Assembly (NCBI GenBank): GCA_044222685.1
Contig: JBGAMU010000013.1
Coordinates: 5,697 to 69,696, forward strand
Length of the DNA stretch: 64,000 nucleotides
Direction of reading: 5' to 3'
Origin: JAEUPI01 sp044222685
GTDB lineage: Bacteria > Pseudomonadota > Gammaproteobacteria > Burkholderiales > Burkholderiaceae_C
In this document: one piece after another, positions 33,697 to 42,136 of the stretch
How the letters are laid out: every line of letters begins with the position of its first letter
Numbering within the stretch: position 1 is the first letter of the stretch
Made by a program: the position numbers and the translations under genes
The notes under the pieces: generated by a model
Database searches by the model: none
Told to the model about the DNA's origin: nothing
The model's input: the letters and a program-made list of their open reading frames with translations, nothing else

Positions 33697-35343
33697 ATGA
33701 GCGACCAGGCCCCGCGCCGCCCGCTGCCCGAGCTGCGCAACGCCGGTGCCGAGTTCTGGCGAGCGGCGGCGCTGGGCAAGTTGCGACTTCCGCGCTGCGA
33801 CATTTGTGCACGCGCCTTCTGGCACCCGCGGCCGCGCTGCCCGCACTGCGGCTCTGCCAAGGTCAGCTGGATCGACGCGGCCGGATTCGGCAGCATCCAC
33901 ACCTTTACCGTCGTGCGACAGTCGACCGACCCGTACTTCAAGACACGCGTGCCCTACGCGGTGGCGATGGTCGAGCTCGACGAAGGCGTGCGACTGATGA
34001 CCGAGATCGTCGCGACGCCGCTCGATCAACTGCGCGTGGGCGCAGGCGTTCGGGTGCAGTTCGAGCCGGCCGGTGACGGTCTTGCGATTCCGGTCTTCTC
34101 CGTCATCGACGAGGCGACCGCGAGATCAGCCCAACGGCAGCGGCCCGCGACCGACTTCCGACCCCTGCAACCGGCTCCTAGCGCGCCAGGGACGCCAGCG
34201 AGCGCGTCGCGGCTGTCGGGCGAGGCGGCGATCGTCGGCGCAGCCACGGCCGGTATTGGTTGGGATACGACCTTGAGTGTTGCGGAGATGATGGCCGAGG
34301 CGGTGCACTGCGCGCTCGCCGACGCGGGCCTCGGCCTGCGCGACGTGGACGGCGTGTTTGCGGTGACGCCCTATTTCTGGATGCCTTCCGCGACGCTGGC
34401 CGACCAGCTCGGCATCCAGCCGAAGGTGACCGACTCGACCAATATCGGCGGCGCGTCGGTGGTCGCGCACGTGGGCCACGCACTGCGCGCGATCGCCAGC
34501 GGAGCGTGCGAGGTCGCAGTGATCGCGTACGCGAGCACGCAGCGCAGCGATGCCGGCAAGCTCGTCACCGGCGCCGACATTCTTCCGAGCGAGAAACCCT
34601 ACGGCGCGCTGTTTCCGATCTCGGGCTACGCGATGCTGATGCAGCGGCACATGCACGAGTTCGGCACCTCGCGCGAGCAGCTCGCACGCGTGGCGGTCAG
34701 CGCAAGTCAGTGGGCGTCGCTGAACCCGGACGCATTGAAGCGCGAATTGCTGACGGTTGATGAGGTGCTCGCCTCGCCTCTGATCAGCGATCCGCTTCGC
34801 AAGCTTGATATCTGCCTGGTCACCAACGGTGGCGGCGCGATCGTGATCACGAGCCGGGAGCGCGCGCGCGGGCTCGCTCGGCCGCCGGTTACGGTACTCG
34901 GGACCGGCGAGAGCCACAGCCACTGCTACGTCAGTCATCTGCGCAGCTTCACCAGCACCGCCGCGGTCGAATCGAGTCGCGCAGCCTATGAGATGGCTGG
35001 CCTAGGGCCGCGCGACATTGACGTGGCCCAGATCTACGACGCCTTCACGATCAAGGTCATCCTCGGCCTCGAGGATCTCGGTTTCTGCGCCAAGGGTGAG
35101 GGCGGGCGCGTCGTCGACGCCGGAATCGGGCCGGGGTCGAAGCTACCGGTCAACACCACGGGCGGCGGGCTGCGCTATTGCCACCCTGGCATGTTCGGCA
35201 TCTTTTTGCTGGTGGAGGCGGTGCGGCAACTGCGCGGGGAATGCGGAGCGCGCCAGGTGAGCGGTGCACGGCGAGCCTTGGTGCACGGCTTCGGCGGAGT
35301 CGTTGCCGGCAACGCTACCGTGATACTGGGTCGCGACGCCTGA
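33697..35343 (+). CDS. Fused DUF35 (ChsH2-like) and Cys-less thiolase-like protein
   Basis: This 548-residue protein fuses two usually separate partners. Residues 1-145 are a DUF35 unit: a zinc ribbon with Cys34, Cys37, Cys48 and Cys51 and an acyl-CoA-binding OB fold. A Pro/Ala/Ser-rich linker (about 145-172) leads to a thiolase-fold domain (175-548) of the SCP-x group. The nucleophile loop reads DSTNIGGASVV near 246-256 without the usual cysteine, while the C-terminal NTTGGGLRYCHPGM and GFGGVVAGN are kept. Cys-less thiolase homologues paired with DUF35 partners (Ltp2/ChsH2) act as retro-aldolases on acyl-CoAs. A CoA-linked C-C lyase is therefore the best guess. Confidence 0.85.
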   Translation: MSDQAPRRPLPELRNAGAEFWRAAALGKLRLPRCDICARAFWHPRPRCPHCGSAKVSWIDAAGFGSIHTFTVVRQSTDPYFKTRVPYAVAMVELDEGVRLMTEIVATPLDQLRVGAGVRVQFEPAGDGLAIPVFSVIDEATARSAQRQRPATDFRPLQPAPSAPGTPASASRLSGEAAIVGAATAGIGWDTTLSVAEMMAEAVHCALADAGLGLRDVDGVFAVTPYFWMPSATLADQLGIQPKVTDSTNIGGASVVAHVGHALRAIASGACEVAVIAYASTQRSDAGKLVTGADILPSEKPYGALFPISGYAMLMQRHMHEFGTSREQLARVAVSASQWASLNPDALKRELLTVDEVLASPLISDPLRKLDICLVTNGGGAIVITSRERARGLARPPVTVLGTGESHSHCYVSHLRSFTSTAAVESSRAAYEMAGLGPRDIDVAQIYDAFTIKVILGLEDLGFCAKGEGGRVVDAGIGPGSKLPVNTTGGGLRYCHPGMFGIFLLVEAVRQLRGECGARQVSGARRALVHGFGGVVAGNATVILGRDA

Positions 35344-35370
35344 CGCGTCCACCGGCTCAACAGAGACGCC

Positions 35371-36939
35371 ATGAACGCTCTTGCCGAGATGATCCATCGG
35401 GCGGCTCGTCAGCACGCATCGCGCGTCGCGTTGATTGGTGGAGACAAGACGCTTTGCTTCGCTGAGGTTGACGCTGAATCGAATCGGCTGGCATCGTACC
35501 TTACCCAGGTGCTCGGTCTCGCCAAAGGTGAGCGCGTGGCAGTGCTGCTGCCAAACGTGCCCGAATTCATCGTCACCGACTTCGCGTTGATCAAGGCCGG
35601 CCTGGTGCGGGTGCCGGTCAATCCACGATACGCTCCGCCCGAGATCGAATTCATCGTGAAGCACAGTGGCGCCGCGGTGCTGGTCGCCGGACCGGCGCAC
35701 GTGGCGGTCGCGCTCGAACTGCGCCGGCGGCTGACAACGCTGCGCTGCGTGCTTCAGGTCGGCGCCGACGCGTCGAACGACGACGAGACGACGCGTTTCG
35801 ACGACGCGCTCGCCCAGGGCTCGCCTGCGGCGTTCGCGGTCGACACCGCCAACGACGACGGCTACATGATCGCCTACACCTCCGGCACCACAGGGCGGCC
35901 GAAGGGCGCCCTGACGACTGTTGCGGCACGCTGGGCCAATGTATTCAATTGCTATGCGAACGAGGCGTTCGTCGGGGCCGACGACGTGATGTTGCACGTG
36001 GCCTCGCTGGCGCACGGCAGCGGCACTAAGGTGCTGCCGTTCTTCGCGCAAGGCGCGTGCAACGTGCTGACGACGAAATTCGAGCCCGAGTCGTTCTTCC
36101 GCTTGGTGCAGGAGCATCGCGTCACCGTAAGCTGGATGGTGCCGACGATGGTCGCCATGCTGGCTGATGCGCCGCAGCGTGCGCGGTTTGACCTGTCGAG
36201 CCTGCGCACGATCGTCTACGGTGGCGCGCCGATGCCCGAGCCGGTGTTGCAACGCTCACTGGCGGCGTTCGGCCCGATCTTCGTGCAGATCTACGGCTTA
36301 ACCGAGGCGCCGCATCCCGATCTTGTGCTCGCTCGCCGCGACCACCTGCCCGATCCTCGTAGCGGACAGCGCGCGGGCGTCGGCGCCGCAGGGCGCGTTG
36401 CGGTCGGTGTGTATCTCAAGTTGGTCGGCGGCGACGGCCGCGAGGTGCCGGCGGGCGAGGTCGGCGAGGTCGTGATCGCCGGGCCGCACGTGATGGCCGG
36501 ATACTGGCGCGATGCCGAGGCAACCGCGCAGACCCTGGTCGAAGGCTGGGTGCACACGGGCGACCTCGCGCGCGAGGACGCCGACGGCTTCGTGCACATC
36601 GTCGACCGAAAGAAGGAAATGCTCATCTCCGGCGGGTACAACGTCTATCCACGCGAGGTCGAAGACGTGCTCTTCCGCCATCCCGCGGTAGCCGACTGCG
36701 CGGTGGTCGGCGCTCCCGACGATACTTGGGGCGAGACGGTTCTTGCCTACGTCGTTGCGCGGCAGGGCGTGGCGATCGATGAGGGTGCGCTGCGCGAGCA
36801 TTGCGCGCGCGAGCTTGCCGGCTACAAGAAGCCGCGGCGCATCGAGTTCGTCGCCGAACTGCCGAAAACAGCCAACGGCAAGGTCGACAAGAAGGCGTTG
36901 CGCGCCGCGGCGCACGACGCGAGCGGAGCGTGCGCATGA
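35371..36939 (+). CDS. AMP-forming acyl-CoA synthetase (class I adenylate-forming)
   Basis: The 522-residue enzyme activates a carboxylic acid with ATP and CoA. It shows the P-loop AYTSGTTGRPKGAL, YGGAPMPEP, QIYGLTEA, the hinge segment HTGDLAREDADGFVHIVDRKKEMLI with SGGYNVYP, and the catalytic Lys in PKTANGKVDKKAL. The length is typical. It follows the DUF35-thiolase fusion by 27 bases, in line with making the CoA ester on which that protein acts. The acid substrate cannot be read from the sequence. Confidence 0.92.
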   Translation: MNALAEMIHRAARQHASRVALIGGDKTLCFAEVDAESNRLASYLTQVLGLAKGERVAVLLPNVPEFIVTDFALIKAGLVRVPVNPRYAPPEIEFIVKHSGAAVLVAGPAHVAVALELRRRLTTLRCVLQVGADASNDDETTRFDDALAQGSPAAFAVDTANDDGYMIAYTSGTTGRPKGALTTVAARWANVFNCYANEAFVGADDVMLHVASLAHGSGTKVLPFFAQGACNVLTTKFEPESFFRLVQEHRVTVSWMVPTMVAMLADAPQRARFDLSSLRTIVYGGAPMPEPVLQRSLAAFGPIFVQIYGLTEAPHPDLVLARRDHLPDPRSGQRAGVGAAGRVAVGVYLKLVGGDGREVPAGEVGEVVIAGPHVMAGYWRDAEATAQTLVEGWVHTGDLAREDADGFVHIVDRKKEMLISGGYNVYPREVEDVLFRHPAVADCAVVGAPDDTWGETVLAYVVARQGVAIDEGALREHCARELAGYKKPRRIEFVAELPKTANGKVDKKALRAAAHDASGACA

Positions 36940-36989
36940 GCGCCATAGCGGTCATGCGCGGCCACGCCGACGAGGCGTCGATGGTCATC

Positions 36990-37012
36990 ACGCCAGCGCT
37001 CGGCGCTGGCGT
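36990..37012 (+). other. Intra-operon hairpin with a 10-bp perfect stem
   Basis: ACGCCAGCGC-TCG-GCGCTGGCGT is a perfect 10-bp stem with a 3-base loop in the 106-bp gap between the CoA ligase and the small barrel protein. A second inverted repeat, GCGCATGA at 36932-36939 and TCATGCGC at 36952-36959, sits just upstream over the ligase stop. There is no T-tract, so RNA processing, attenuation or translational control is more likely than simple termination. Confidence 0.5.
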
Positions 37013-37045
37013 TGCGAAGAACCACCCGCGAGAGGGGTGCCAGGG

Positions 37046-37549
37046 ATGAGCTATCTCAGCATCGTTGAACACGCCGTCCGTTCGCAAGCGCCCGGCGCCG
37101 ATTGGTACGCGCCGGAAGGACATGGCGGTAGCGTGCACCTGCTGCGTGGCGACGCGGCACTGGCAGACCACGTCGACACTACGCGCGCCGGCAATGTGGT
37201 TACGCGCTGGACCGGCGTGCGCATCGGCCATGGCGGCACGTTGCACAAGGGCTCGATGGTCTTCGCACTGAAGTATCCGGTGCCACTGGAGTTTCTCTAC
37301 GAGTTTGACGCCTGGTTCCAGGCCGAGCATATGCCGATGCTGCTCGAGGAGCCGACCTGGTACGGATTCGAGTTCTTCCGTGCGCTTGGCGCGTCCTGCT
37401 ACACCTTCGCGGCACTGCACTACCTCGAGCCGCAAGCGCTCACATCCGATGCGCGCAACCGCTCGATCGATACACCGTGGTGGCATCGGCTCAAGCGCAA
37501 TGACTGGTTCGACCAAGGTTTCGTGCGCTGGCGGATGCGCCGCCTGTAG
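37046..37549 (+). CDS. Small dimeric alpha-beta-barrel-like protein, paralogue 1
   Basis: This 167-residue protein is not assigned to a characterised family. Its C-terminal half (WFQAEHMPMLLEEPTWYGFEFF and LKRNDWFDQGFVRW) is clearly paralogous to the protein at 40181 (EHLPMLLECPIWDG, LARNDWFDRGF). The shared ExxPMLLE with an upstream aromatic and the length suggest an EthD/DABB-type ferredoxin-like barrel. There is no signal peptide. CAGGG precedes the ATG. It lies between the CoA ligase and carboxyltransferase 3, so it may bind or process an intermediate of the carboxylation pathway. Confidence 0.6.
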   Translation: MSYLSIVEHAVRSQAPGADWYAPEGHGGSVHLLRGDAALADHVDTTRAGNVVTRWTGVRIGHGGTLHKGSMVFALKYPVPLEFLYEFDAWFQAEHMPMLLEEPTWYGFEFFRALGASCYTFAALHYLEPQALTSDARNRSIDTPWWHRLKRNDWFDQGFVRWRMRRL

Positions 37550-37571
37550 CGCGCACGAAGGAAGACAAGCA

Positions 37572-39053
37572 ATGGGCCGCCACATTCCGATCATCGATGA
37601 AACGCTGCGCGATGGCCACCAGTGCCTGTGGTCGACGCGAATGACCAACGCGATGATGCTGCCGGTGGCATCGCGGATGGACGAGGTCGGCTTCGATTCG
37701 ATCGACCTGATCGGCGGCGCCGTGTGGGACGTCGCGGTGCGCTTTCTCAAGGAAGACCCGTGGCAGCGCATCCGCCACGTACGCAAATTGATCAAGCGCA
37801 CGCCGCTCAACGCGATCGTGCGCGGTCAGAGCCTGTGGACGTTTGAGGTCTTTCCGAACGACGTTGTCGAATTGGCGATCGAGCGGCTCGCCGCGAATGG
37901 CATCGATAACGTAGCCGTCTACGACCAGTTCAACGACCTCGCCAATGTCGAGGTGGTGGTCGCCAAGGCGAGACAGGTTGGCCTGACGGTCTGGGGGACG
38001 CTGGTCTTCTCGTGGAGCCCGGTGCACACCGACGCCTACTACGCAGAGAAGGCGGCGCAGTTCGTCCGTATCGGCGCCCACCAGATCAATTTGAAGGATC
38101 CAAGCGGCATGCTATCGGCCGAGCGCATCGGCACGATCGTGCCGGCGCTGCGCGCGGCGATCGGGGCGGTGCCGATCCACGTGCACACCCACTGCATGAC
38201 CGGCCGCGCGCCCGATGCGTTGCTCGCGGCGGCCGAGGCGGGCGCCGACAAGTTGCACACCGCGATCGGCCCGCTCGCGCACGGCGCGTCGCACCCGCCG
38301 TCGGACTGGATTCACGACCGACTCGTCGAGCGCGGCTACACGACCGGGCTCGACCGTGCGCGACTTGAAGAGGTTGGGGGCTACTTCCGCTACCTTTGCT
38401 GGCGCGAGAACAAGCCGCGAGGCGAGCCACTTCCGTTCGACGAGCGGGTGCTCGAGCACCAGATGCCGGGCGGCATGATTTCCAATCTGCGCAATCAGCT
38501 ACGTGAGAACGGCATCGAGCACCGGCTCGACGAGATCCTTGAAGAAACCGCGCAGGTGCGCAAGGACATGGGGTATGCGCCGGTGGTGAGCCCGACTGCA
38601 CAGTTCATGGTGACGCAGGCGGTGCTCAATGTGATGCAGGGCGAGCGCTACCGCACGGTGCCTGACGAGTTGCGCAAGTACTGTCTCGGTTACTACGGCA
38701 AGCCGCCGGCTCCAATCGCGCCGCAATTGCTGGAGCGCGCCGTGCGCCCGGGTGATCGCCTCGTCGATGGTCGCTGCGGCGACCTCGTAGAGCCGGCGCT
38801 CGAGCGCGTGCGCCGCATGCGCGGCCCGTTCGGCAGTGACGAGGATCTGCTGAACGCAGTGTTCTACGACGACGAGATTGTGCGGCCGATGTTCGCCGCG
38901 CGCGACGCCTCAGACGACACGAAGCACTACCACGCCTGGAGCCCGCTGCGCGAACTGCTGGCCCAGGTGGTCCGCGACGGCCGCATCGGCCATCTCGCGC
39001 TGCGCGGCCGCGGCGAGTTTCGGGAGGACTTGAGGATCGAACTCGCACGATGA
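37572..39053 (+). CDS. Biotin-dependent carboxyltransferase subunit 3 (pyruvate carboxylase B/OadA-like)
   Basis: The 493-residue protein is the most divergent of the three carboxyltransferases. It has DETLRDGHQCLWSTRMTNAMM, Lys175 in INLKDPSGM, metal ligands His205/His207 in HVHTHCMTG and the C-terminal MPGGMISNLRNQLRENGIEHRL. The Thr position is again Ala (PLAHGASHPPS). AAGGAAG precedes ATG 37572. It follows the first small barrel protein by 22 bases and is followed by a TRAP binding protein. It presumably uses the same biotin carrier on a different acceptor, or forms a mixed complex with subunit 2. Confidence 0.87.
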   Translation: MGRHIPIIDETLRDGHQCLWSTRMTNAMMLPVASRMDEVGFDSIDLIGGAVWDVAVRFLKEDPWQRIRHVRKLIKRTPLNAIVRGQSLWTFEVFPNDVVELAIERLAANGIDNVAVYDQFNDLANVEVVVAKARQVGLTVWGTLVFSWSPVHTDAYYAEKAAQFVRIGAHQINLKDPSGMLSAERIGTIVPALRAAIGAVPIHVHTHCMTGRAPDALLAAAEAGADKLHTAIGPLAHGASHPPSDWIHDRLVERGYTTGLDRARLEEVGGYFRYLCWRENKPRGEPLPFDERVLEHQMPGGMISNLRNQLRENGIEHRLDEILEETAQVRKDMGYAPVVSPTAQFMVTQAVLNVMQGERYRTVPDELRKYCLGYYGKPPAPIAPQLLERAVRPGDRLVDGRCGDLVEPALERVRRMRGPFGSDEDLLNAVFYDDEIVRPMFAARDASDDTKHYHAWSPLRELLAQVVRDGRIGHLALRGRGEFREDLRIELAR

Positions 39054-39074
39054 ACTGCACAAATTCCCCCCGCA

Positions 39075-39095
39075 CCGCCAACCACAGCGTGGCGG
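39075..39095 (+). other. Hairpin upstream of the TRAP binding-protein gene
   Basis: CCGCCA-ACCACAGCG-TGGCGG forms a 6-bp stem in the 73-bp gap between carboxyltransferase 3 and the TRAP binding-protein gene. It may adjust expression between the enzyme and transporter parts of the operon. Evidence is only the inverted repeat. Confidence 0.25.
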
Positions 39096-39126
39096 GTCAT
39101 GTTGGAAGCACGGAAGGAGACGCAAG

Positions 39127-40173
39127 ATGAATATGATCCATCGATTTGTGATCAGTACGCTCGCCACGCTGGCGGCGATGCTCGGCGCTGCGGGCGGCGC
39201 GCAGGCGCAAGACAAGCTGCGCTTGACGATGGGGCACGGCAACCCGCCGACGATTCCCACCACCTACTGGTTCGACCACCTCAACGCGAAGCTGGTCGAG
39301 TACACCGGCGGCCGCGTCGTGACGAACCTGCAGGGCGCCGGCTCCCTTTGCTCGGAGCACAAGTGCGTCGAGCAGGCCAAGCTCGGCCAGATCGACATCG
39401 GCTCGGTTAGCGGTGGCAACATCGGAGCATTTGGCCCGACGGTCGACATCCTGAACCTGCCGTACATATTCAAGGATGATGCGGCCGCTGAGAAGCTGAT
39501 CAACGGCTGGCTCGGCGATGAACTGAACAAACGTGCGGAGGCTGAGCTGGGTTTGAAGTTCATCGCGATCATTCCGTCCTACGGTTTTCGCAATCTGGAC
39601 AACTCCAAGCGCGAGATCCGCGTGCCGGCCGACACGAAGGGCATTAAGTTTCGTGTCACCAAGTCGCCAGTCGAGCTGAACCTCGTGAAGACCTGGGGCG
39701 GCACGGCGGTGCCGTACGACTGGGCGCAGCTCTACGACGGGTTGCAAAGCGGCGTTGTCGATGGCATGTACATCCCTGACGCGTACGTCGCCGGCCAGAA
39801 GTTCTACGAGGTGTCGAAATTCATCACGCAGACCGGTGGCGGCTGGAATACGCACATCCTGTTCATGACCAAGAAGCGCTACGACGCACTGCCCGACTGG
39901 GCGCGCCAAGCGATCGACAAAATCGGCGCCGAGATCCGCGCCAGCAGCTTCAAGGTCGACGCCGAATGGACAGCGCGGCAGATGAAGGTGCTCGAAGGCA
40001 AGGTGAAGATCTACAAGCCGACGTCCGCCGAGATGCAGCAGTGGTACGGCGGCGCGCCGCCGGCGTGGGTGGCGGTGAAGGGCACCTACGATCCGGCGCT
40101 CGCCCGCCGTGTGCTGAAGGAGCAAGGCCAGGACGAGCTGATCAAGAAGCTCGAGACGGCCGGCGCACTGTAG
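39127..40173 (+). CDS. dctP: TRAP transporter solute-binding protein (DctP family)
   Basis: The 348-residue periplasmic protein has a signal peptide ending in GGAQAQ (about residue 28). It is a DctP-type binding protein: LRLTMGHGNPP at the mature N terminus and the conserved segments GIKFRVTKSPVELNLVKTWGGTAVPYDWAQLYDGLQSGVVDG, where the carboxylate-binding arginine is in KFRVT. It captures a carboxylate for Na+-driven uptake. Its membrane partners are probably the DctQ/DctM genes at 45207-47038 on the other strand, although they are 5 kb away. Confidence 0.9.
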   Translation: MNMIHRFVISTLATLAAMLGAAGGAQAQDKLRLTMGHGNPPTIPTTYWFDHLNAKLVEYTGGRVVTNLQGAGSLCSEHKCVEQAKLGQIDIGSVSGGNIGAFGPTVDILNLPYIFKDDAAAEKLINGWLGDELNKRAEAELGLKFIAIIPSYGFRNLDNSKREIRVPADTKGIKFRVTKSPVELNLVKTWGGTAVPYDWAQLYDGLQSGVVDGMYIPDAYVAGQKFYEVSKFITQTGGGWNTHILFMTKKRYDALPDWARQAIDKIGAEIRASSFKVDAEWTARQMKVLEGKVKIYKPTSAEMQQWYGGAPPAWVAVKGTYDPALARRVLKEQGQDELIKKLETAGAL

Positions 40174-40180
40174 ATCTGCG

Positions 40181-40696
40181 ATGGAGCTCTGGGACTATCC
40201 CGGTCTCGACGACGCTGCCGCACGCGCGACGGCCGCCGCGTGCCCAGCCGGCAGCGAGGTCTATCGCCGCGACGACGCTAGCGGGCTGATCGTGCTTTCT
40301 TCTGGGGGAGTTGCTCCCCCAGGTGCAGCTGCGGTGCGCGAGTTGCAGCTACTGTTTGCAGGCGGGCGGTACGGCAAGGATGCGGGCGACTGGCTGTTCG
40401 CGGTCGGCCTATGGACGCCGGGCGAATGGCGCGATGAGTTTCTCGCCTGGTACCGCGTCGAGCACCTGCCAATGCTGCTCGAGTGCCCTATCTGGGACGG
40501 CTGCCGCTTTGTCGAGCAGCGGGTGACGGACGGCTGTCAGTTCTTCGCGCTGCACCAATTCGCCGATCGTGCGGCTCTTGACTCCGACCACCGTATGCGC
40601 TCGCGCGCTACTCACTGGTTCGCACGGCTTGCGCGCAACGACTGGTTCGATCGGGGTTTCACCCGCACCCTGTGCAGGCGATTGGGGTCATCATGA
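40181..40696 (+). CDS. Small dimeric alpha-beta-barrel-like protein, paralogue 2
   Basis: The 171-residue protein shares its C-terminal ~85 residues with the protein at 37046: WYRVEHLPMLLECPIWDGCRF, FFALHQFADRAALDSD and LARNDWFDRGFTR. The N-terminal half differs. There is no signal peptide or membrane segment. It begins eight bases after the TRAP binding-protein stop, so it is translated from the same mRNA. The function is unknown; two diverged copies beside carboxyltransferase and uptake genes suggest paired intermediates or substrates. Confidence 0.6.
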   Translation: MELWDYPGLDDAAARATAAACPAGSEVYRRDDASGLIVLSSGGVAPPGAAAVRELQLLFAGGRYGKDAGDWLFAVGLWTPGEWRDEFLAWYRVEHLPMLLECPIWDGCRFVEQRVTDGCQFFALHQFADRAALDSDHRMRSRATHWFARLARNDWFDRGFTRTLCRRLGSS

Positions 40697-40804
40697 GACG
40701 ACGCTGAGGCCACCACCGAGAGGGTGCCTTTCCGGCGATTCGCCGCAGGCTCACACGAAGAGCACGGCCCGCTACTTAGCCCGTAGGACAGCAAGGAGAC
40801 GACT

Positions 40805-42136
40805 ATGCAAGCATTCGATCCGCGCGACAATGGCAAACCACCAGCCAAGGTGCAGTTCACGCGCCGCCGCTTTCTCGGTACCGCAGCAGCCAGCGGCGCC
40901 ACTGTGGTCGCCGCACCGTACGTGAACGCCCAGGGCCAGCGCTTCACCGATTGGGGCTGGCCGACTCCATACGACCAGGTCTCGGCCAATTCGAAGGCTT
41001 GGCTGCAGAGCAAGGGCTGGTGGCCGATCAACGCGGGCTGGATCGTTGTCTGGTCAGGCGAGGAGCTGATCGGCAGCATCCTGCAAAACGAGAAGCTGCT
41101 TGAAAAGCGCGGCATCGAAACCAAGTGGCAGACCTTCGTCGCTGCGGGCTTCTCGAACGAAGCGTTTATCCCGGGCCGCATCCAGCTTGCCAACACCGGC
41201 GCGCTTGGTGTGCTAGCGCTGTTGTCGAACAAGGTACCCACGCGCGCCCTGGCCGTTCATTCGCCGGGCATCACCCACGCGGCGACCGTGCCGCTCGATT
41301 CGCCTTTGAAGAGCCTGGCCGATCTGAAGGACCAGAAAGTGCTCAAGCGCCCGGCGGTCGTTGGGACCACCACCGGCTCGACGAATCACTTCGGCTTCAT
41401 CGCGGCGGCGGCGTACCTCGGGCTGAAGGAAAACCAAGACTTTACTTTGCGCAGCACTCCGCCCGGCGACCTCGCCACTGGGCCTAAGGGCCTGGACGTC
41501 TACACCATCTGGGAGCCGCACGTCTCGTACTCGACCGAGGTGCTGAAGACCACCCGGCTGCTCGAACCGCTGAACCCGTACTACATCTACAGCGGCTACT
41601 ACTACACGCGGCTCGAAATCGAGGAGAACGCGCCCGACGTCGCTCAGCTGATGACCGACGCGTTCATCGAGGCGGTGCTATGGGCCAAGGCGCACCCTGA
41701 CAAGGCGGTCGCTCAGCTGATGGAGCACCCGGCCTACGGGCGACTGAACAAGGACTTGATCATGCGGATGTCCGAGCGCTACCTGCTCTGGCCGAAGCCG
41801 ACCGCGTACTACCCGTTTGACGATGTCAACGGTCTGTGGCCGAAGGAGGAAGCGCGCATCAGCGAGTGGGCGTTCTCCACGGGAGCGTCCAAGAACAAGG
41901 TCACTGGCGCTGACTGGCAGGGCGTGCGCAAGACGAGCTACATGGCGAACACATTCGGCAAACTCGGCTGGAAAGTGCCCGAGAGGCCACCGATCTTGCC
42001 TCGCGATTTCGGCGGCGTGGGCAACCTCCCGTACAAGCCGTACGGCGCTGAGATCCTCAAGGGACCGGTACCATTTCCCGAGGCTGGCGAGCTGACGAAG
42101 CCGTGGACCTTCATGGGCAAGACGTACAGCACCTGA
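40805..42136 (+). CDS. ABC transporter substrate-binding protein (NrtA/TauA/SsuA type), Tat-exported
   Basis: The 443-residue protein has a twin-arginine signal, FTRRRFLGTAAASGATVVAA, ending near 42. The mature part resembles NMT1/SsuA-like binding proteins (NTGALGVLALLSNKVPTRALAVHS; VVGTTTGSTNHFG). Tat export suggests that it folds or acquires a ligand in the cytoplasm. AAGGAG lies upstream. Its stop overlaps the permease start (TGATG), and the ATPase follows, forming a complete three-gene ABC importer. Sulfonates, nitrate or pyrimidine precursors are the usual ligands of the family; the context here suggests an organic acid. Confidence 0.87.
   Translation: MQAFDPRDNGKPPAKVQFTRRRFLGTAAASGATVVAAPYVNAQGQRFTDWGWPTPYDQVSANSKAWLQSKGWWPINAGWIVVWSGEELIGSILQNEKLLEKRGIETKWQTFVAAGFSNEAFIPGRIQLANTGALGVLALLSNKVPTRALAVHSPGITHAATVPLDSPLKSLADLKDQKVLKRPAVVGTTTGSTNHFGFIAAAAYLGLKENQDFTLRSTPPGDLATGPKGLDVYTIWEPHVSYSTEVLKTTRLLEPLNPYYIYSGYYYTRLEIEENAPDVAQLMTDAFIEAVLWAKAHPDKAVAQLMEHPAYGRLNKDLIMRMSERYLLWPKPTAYYPFDDVNGLWPKEEARISEWAFSTGASKNKVTGADWQGVRKTSYMANTFGKLGWKVPERPPILPRDFGGVGNLPYKPYGAEILKGPVPFPEAGELTKPWTFMGKTYST

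Noticed and set aside
36936..37049. 37-codon frame between the CoA ligase and the small barrel protein as a separate gene
   Set aside because: Composition is like the surrounding hairpins and no family is recognised; kept only as part of a regulatory finding.
32234..39053. Sodium-pumping oxaloacetate decarboxylase
   Set aside because: No OadB or OadG membrane subunits are encoded nearby and the catalytic Thr is replaced.
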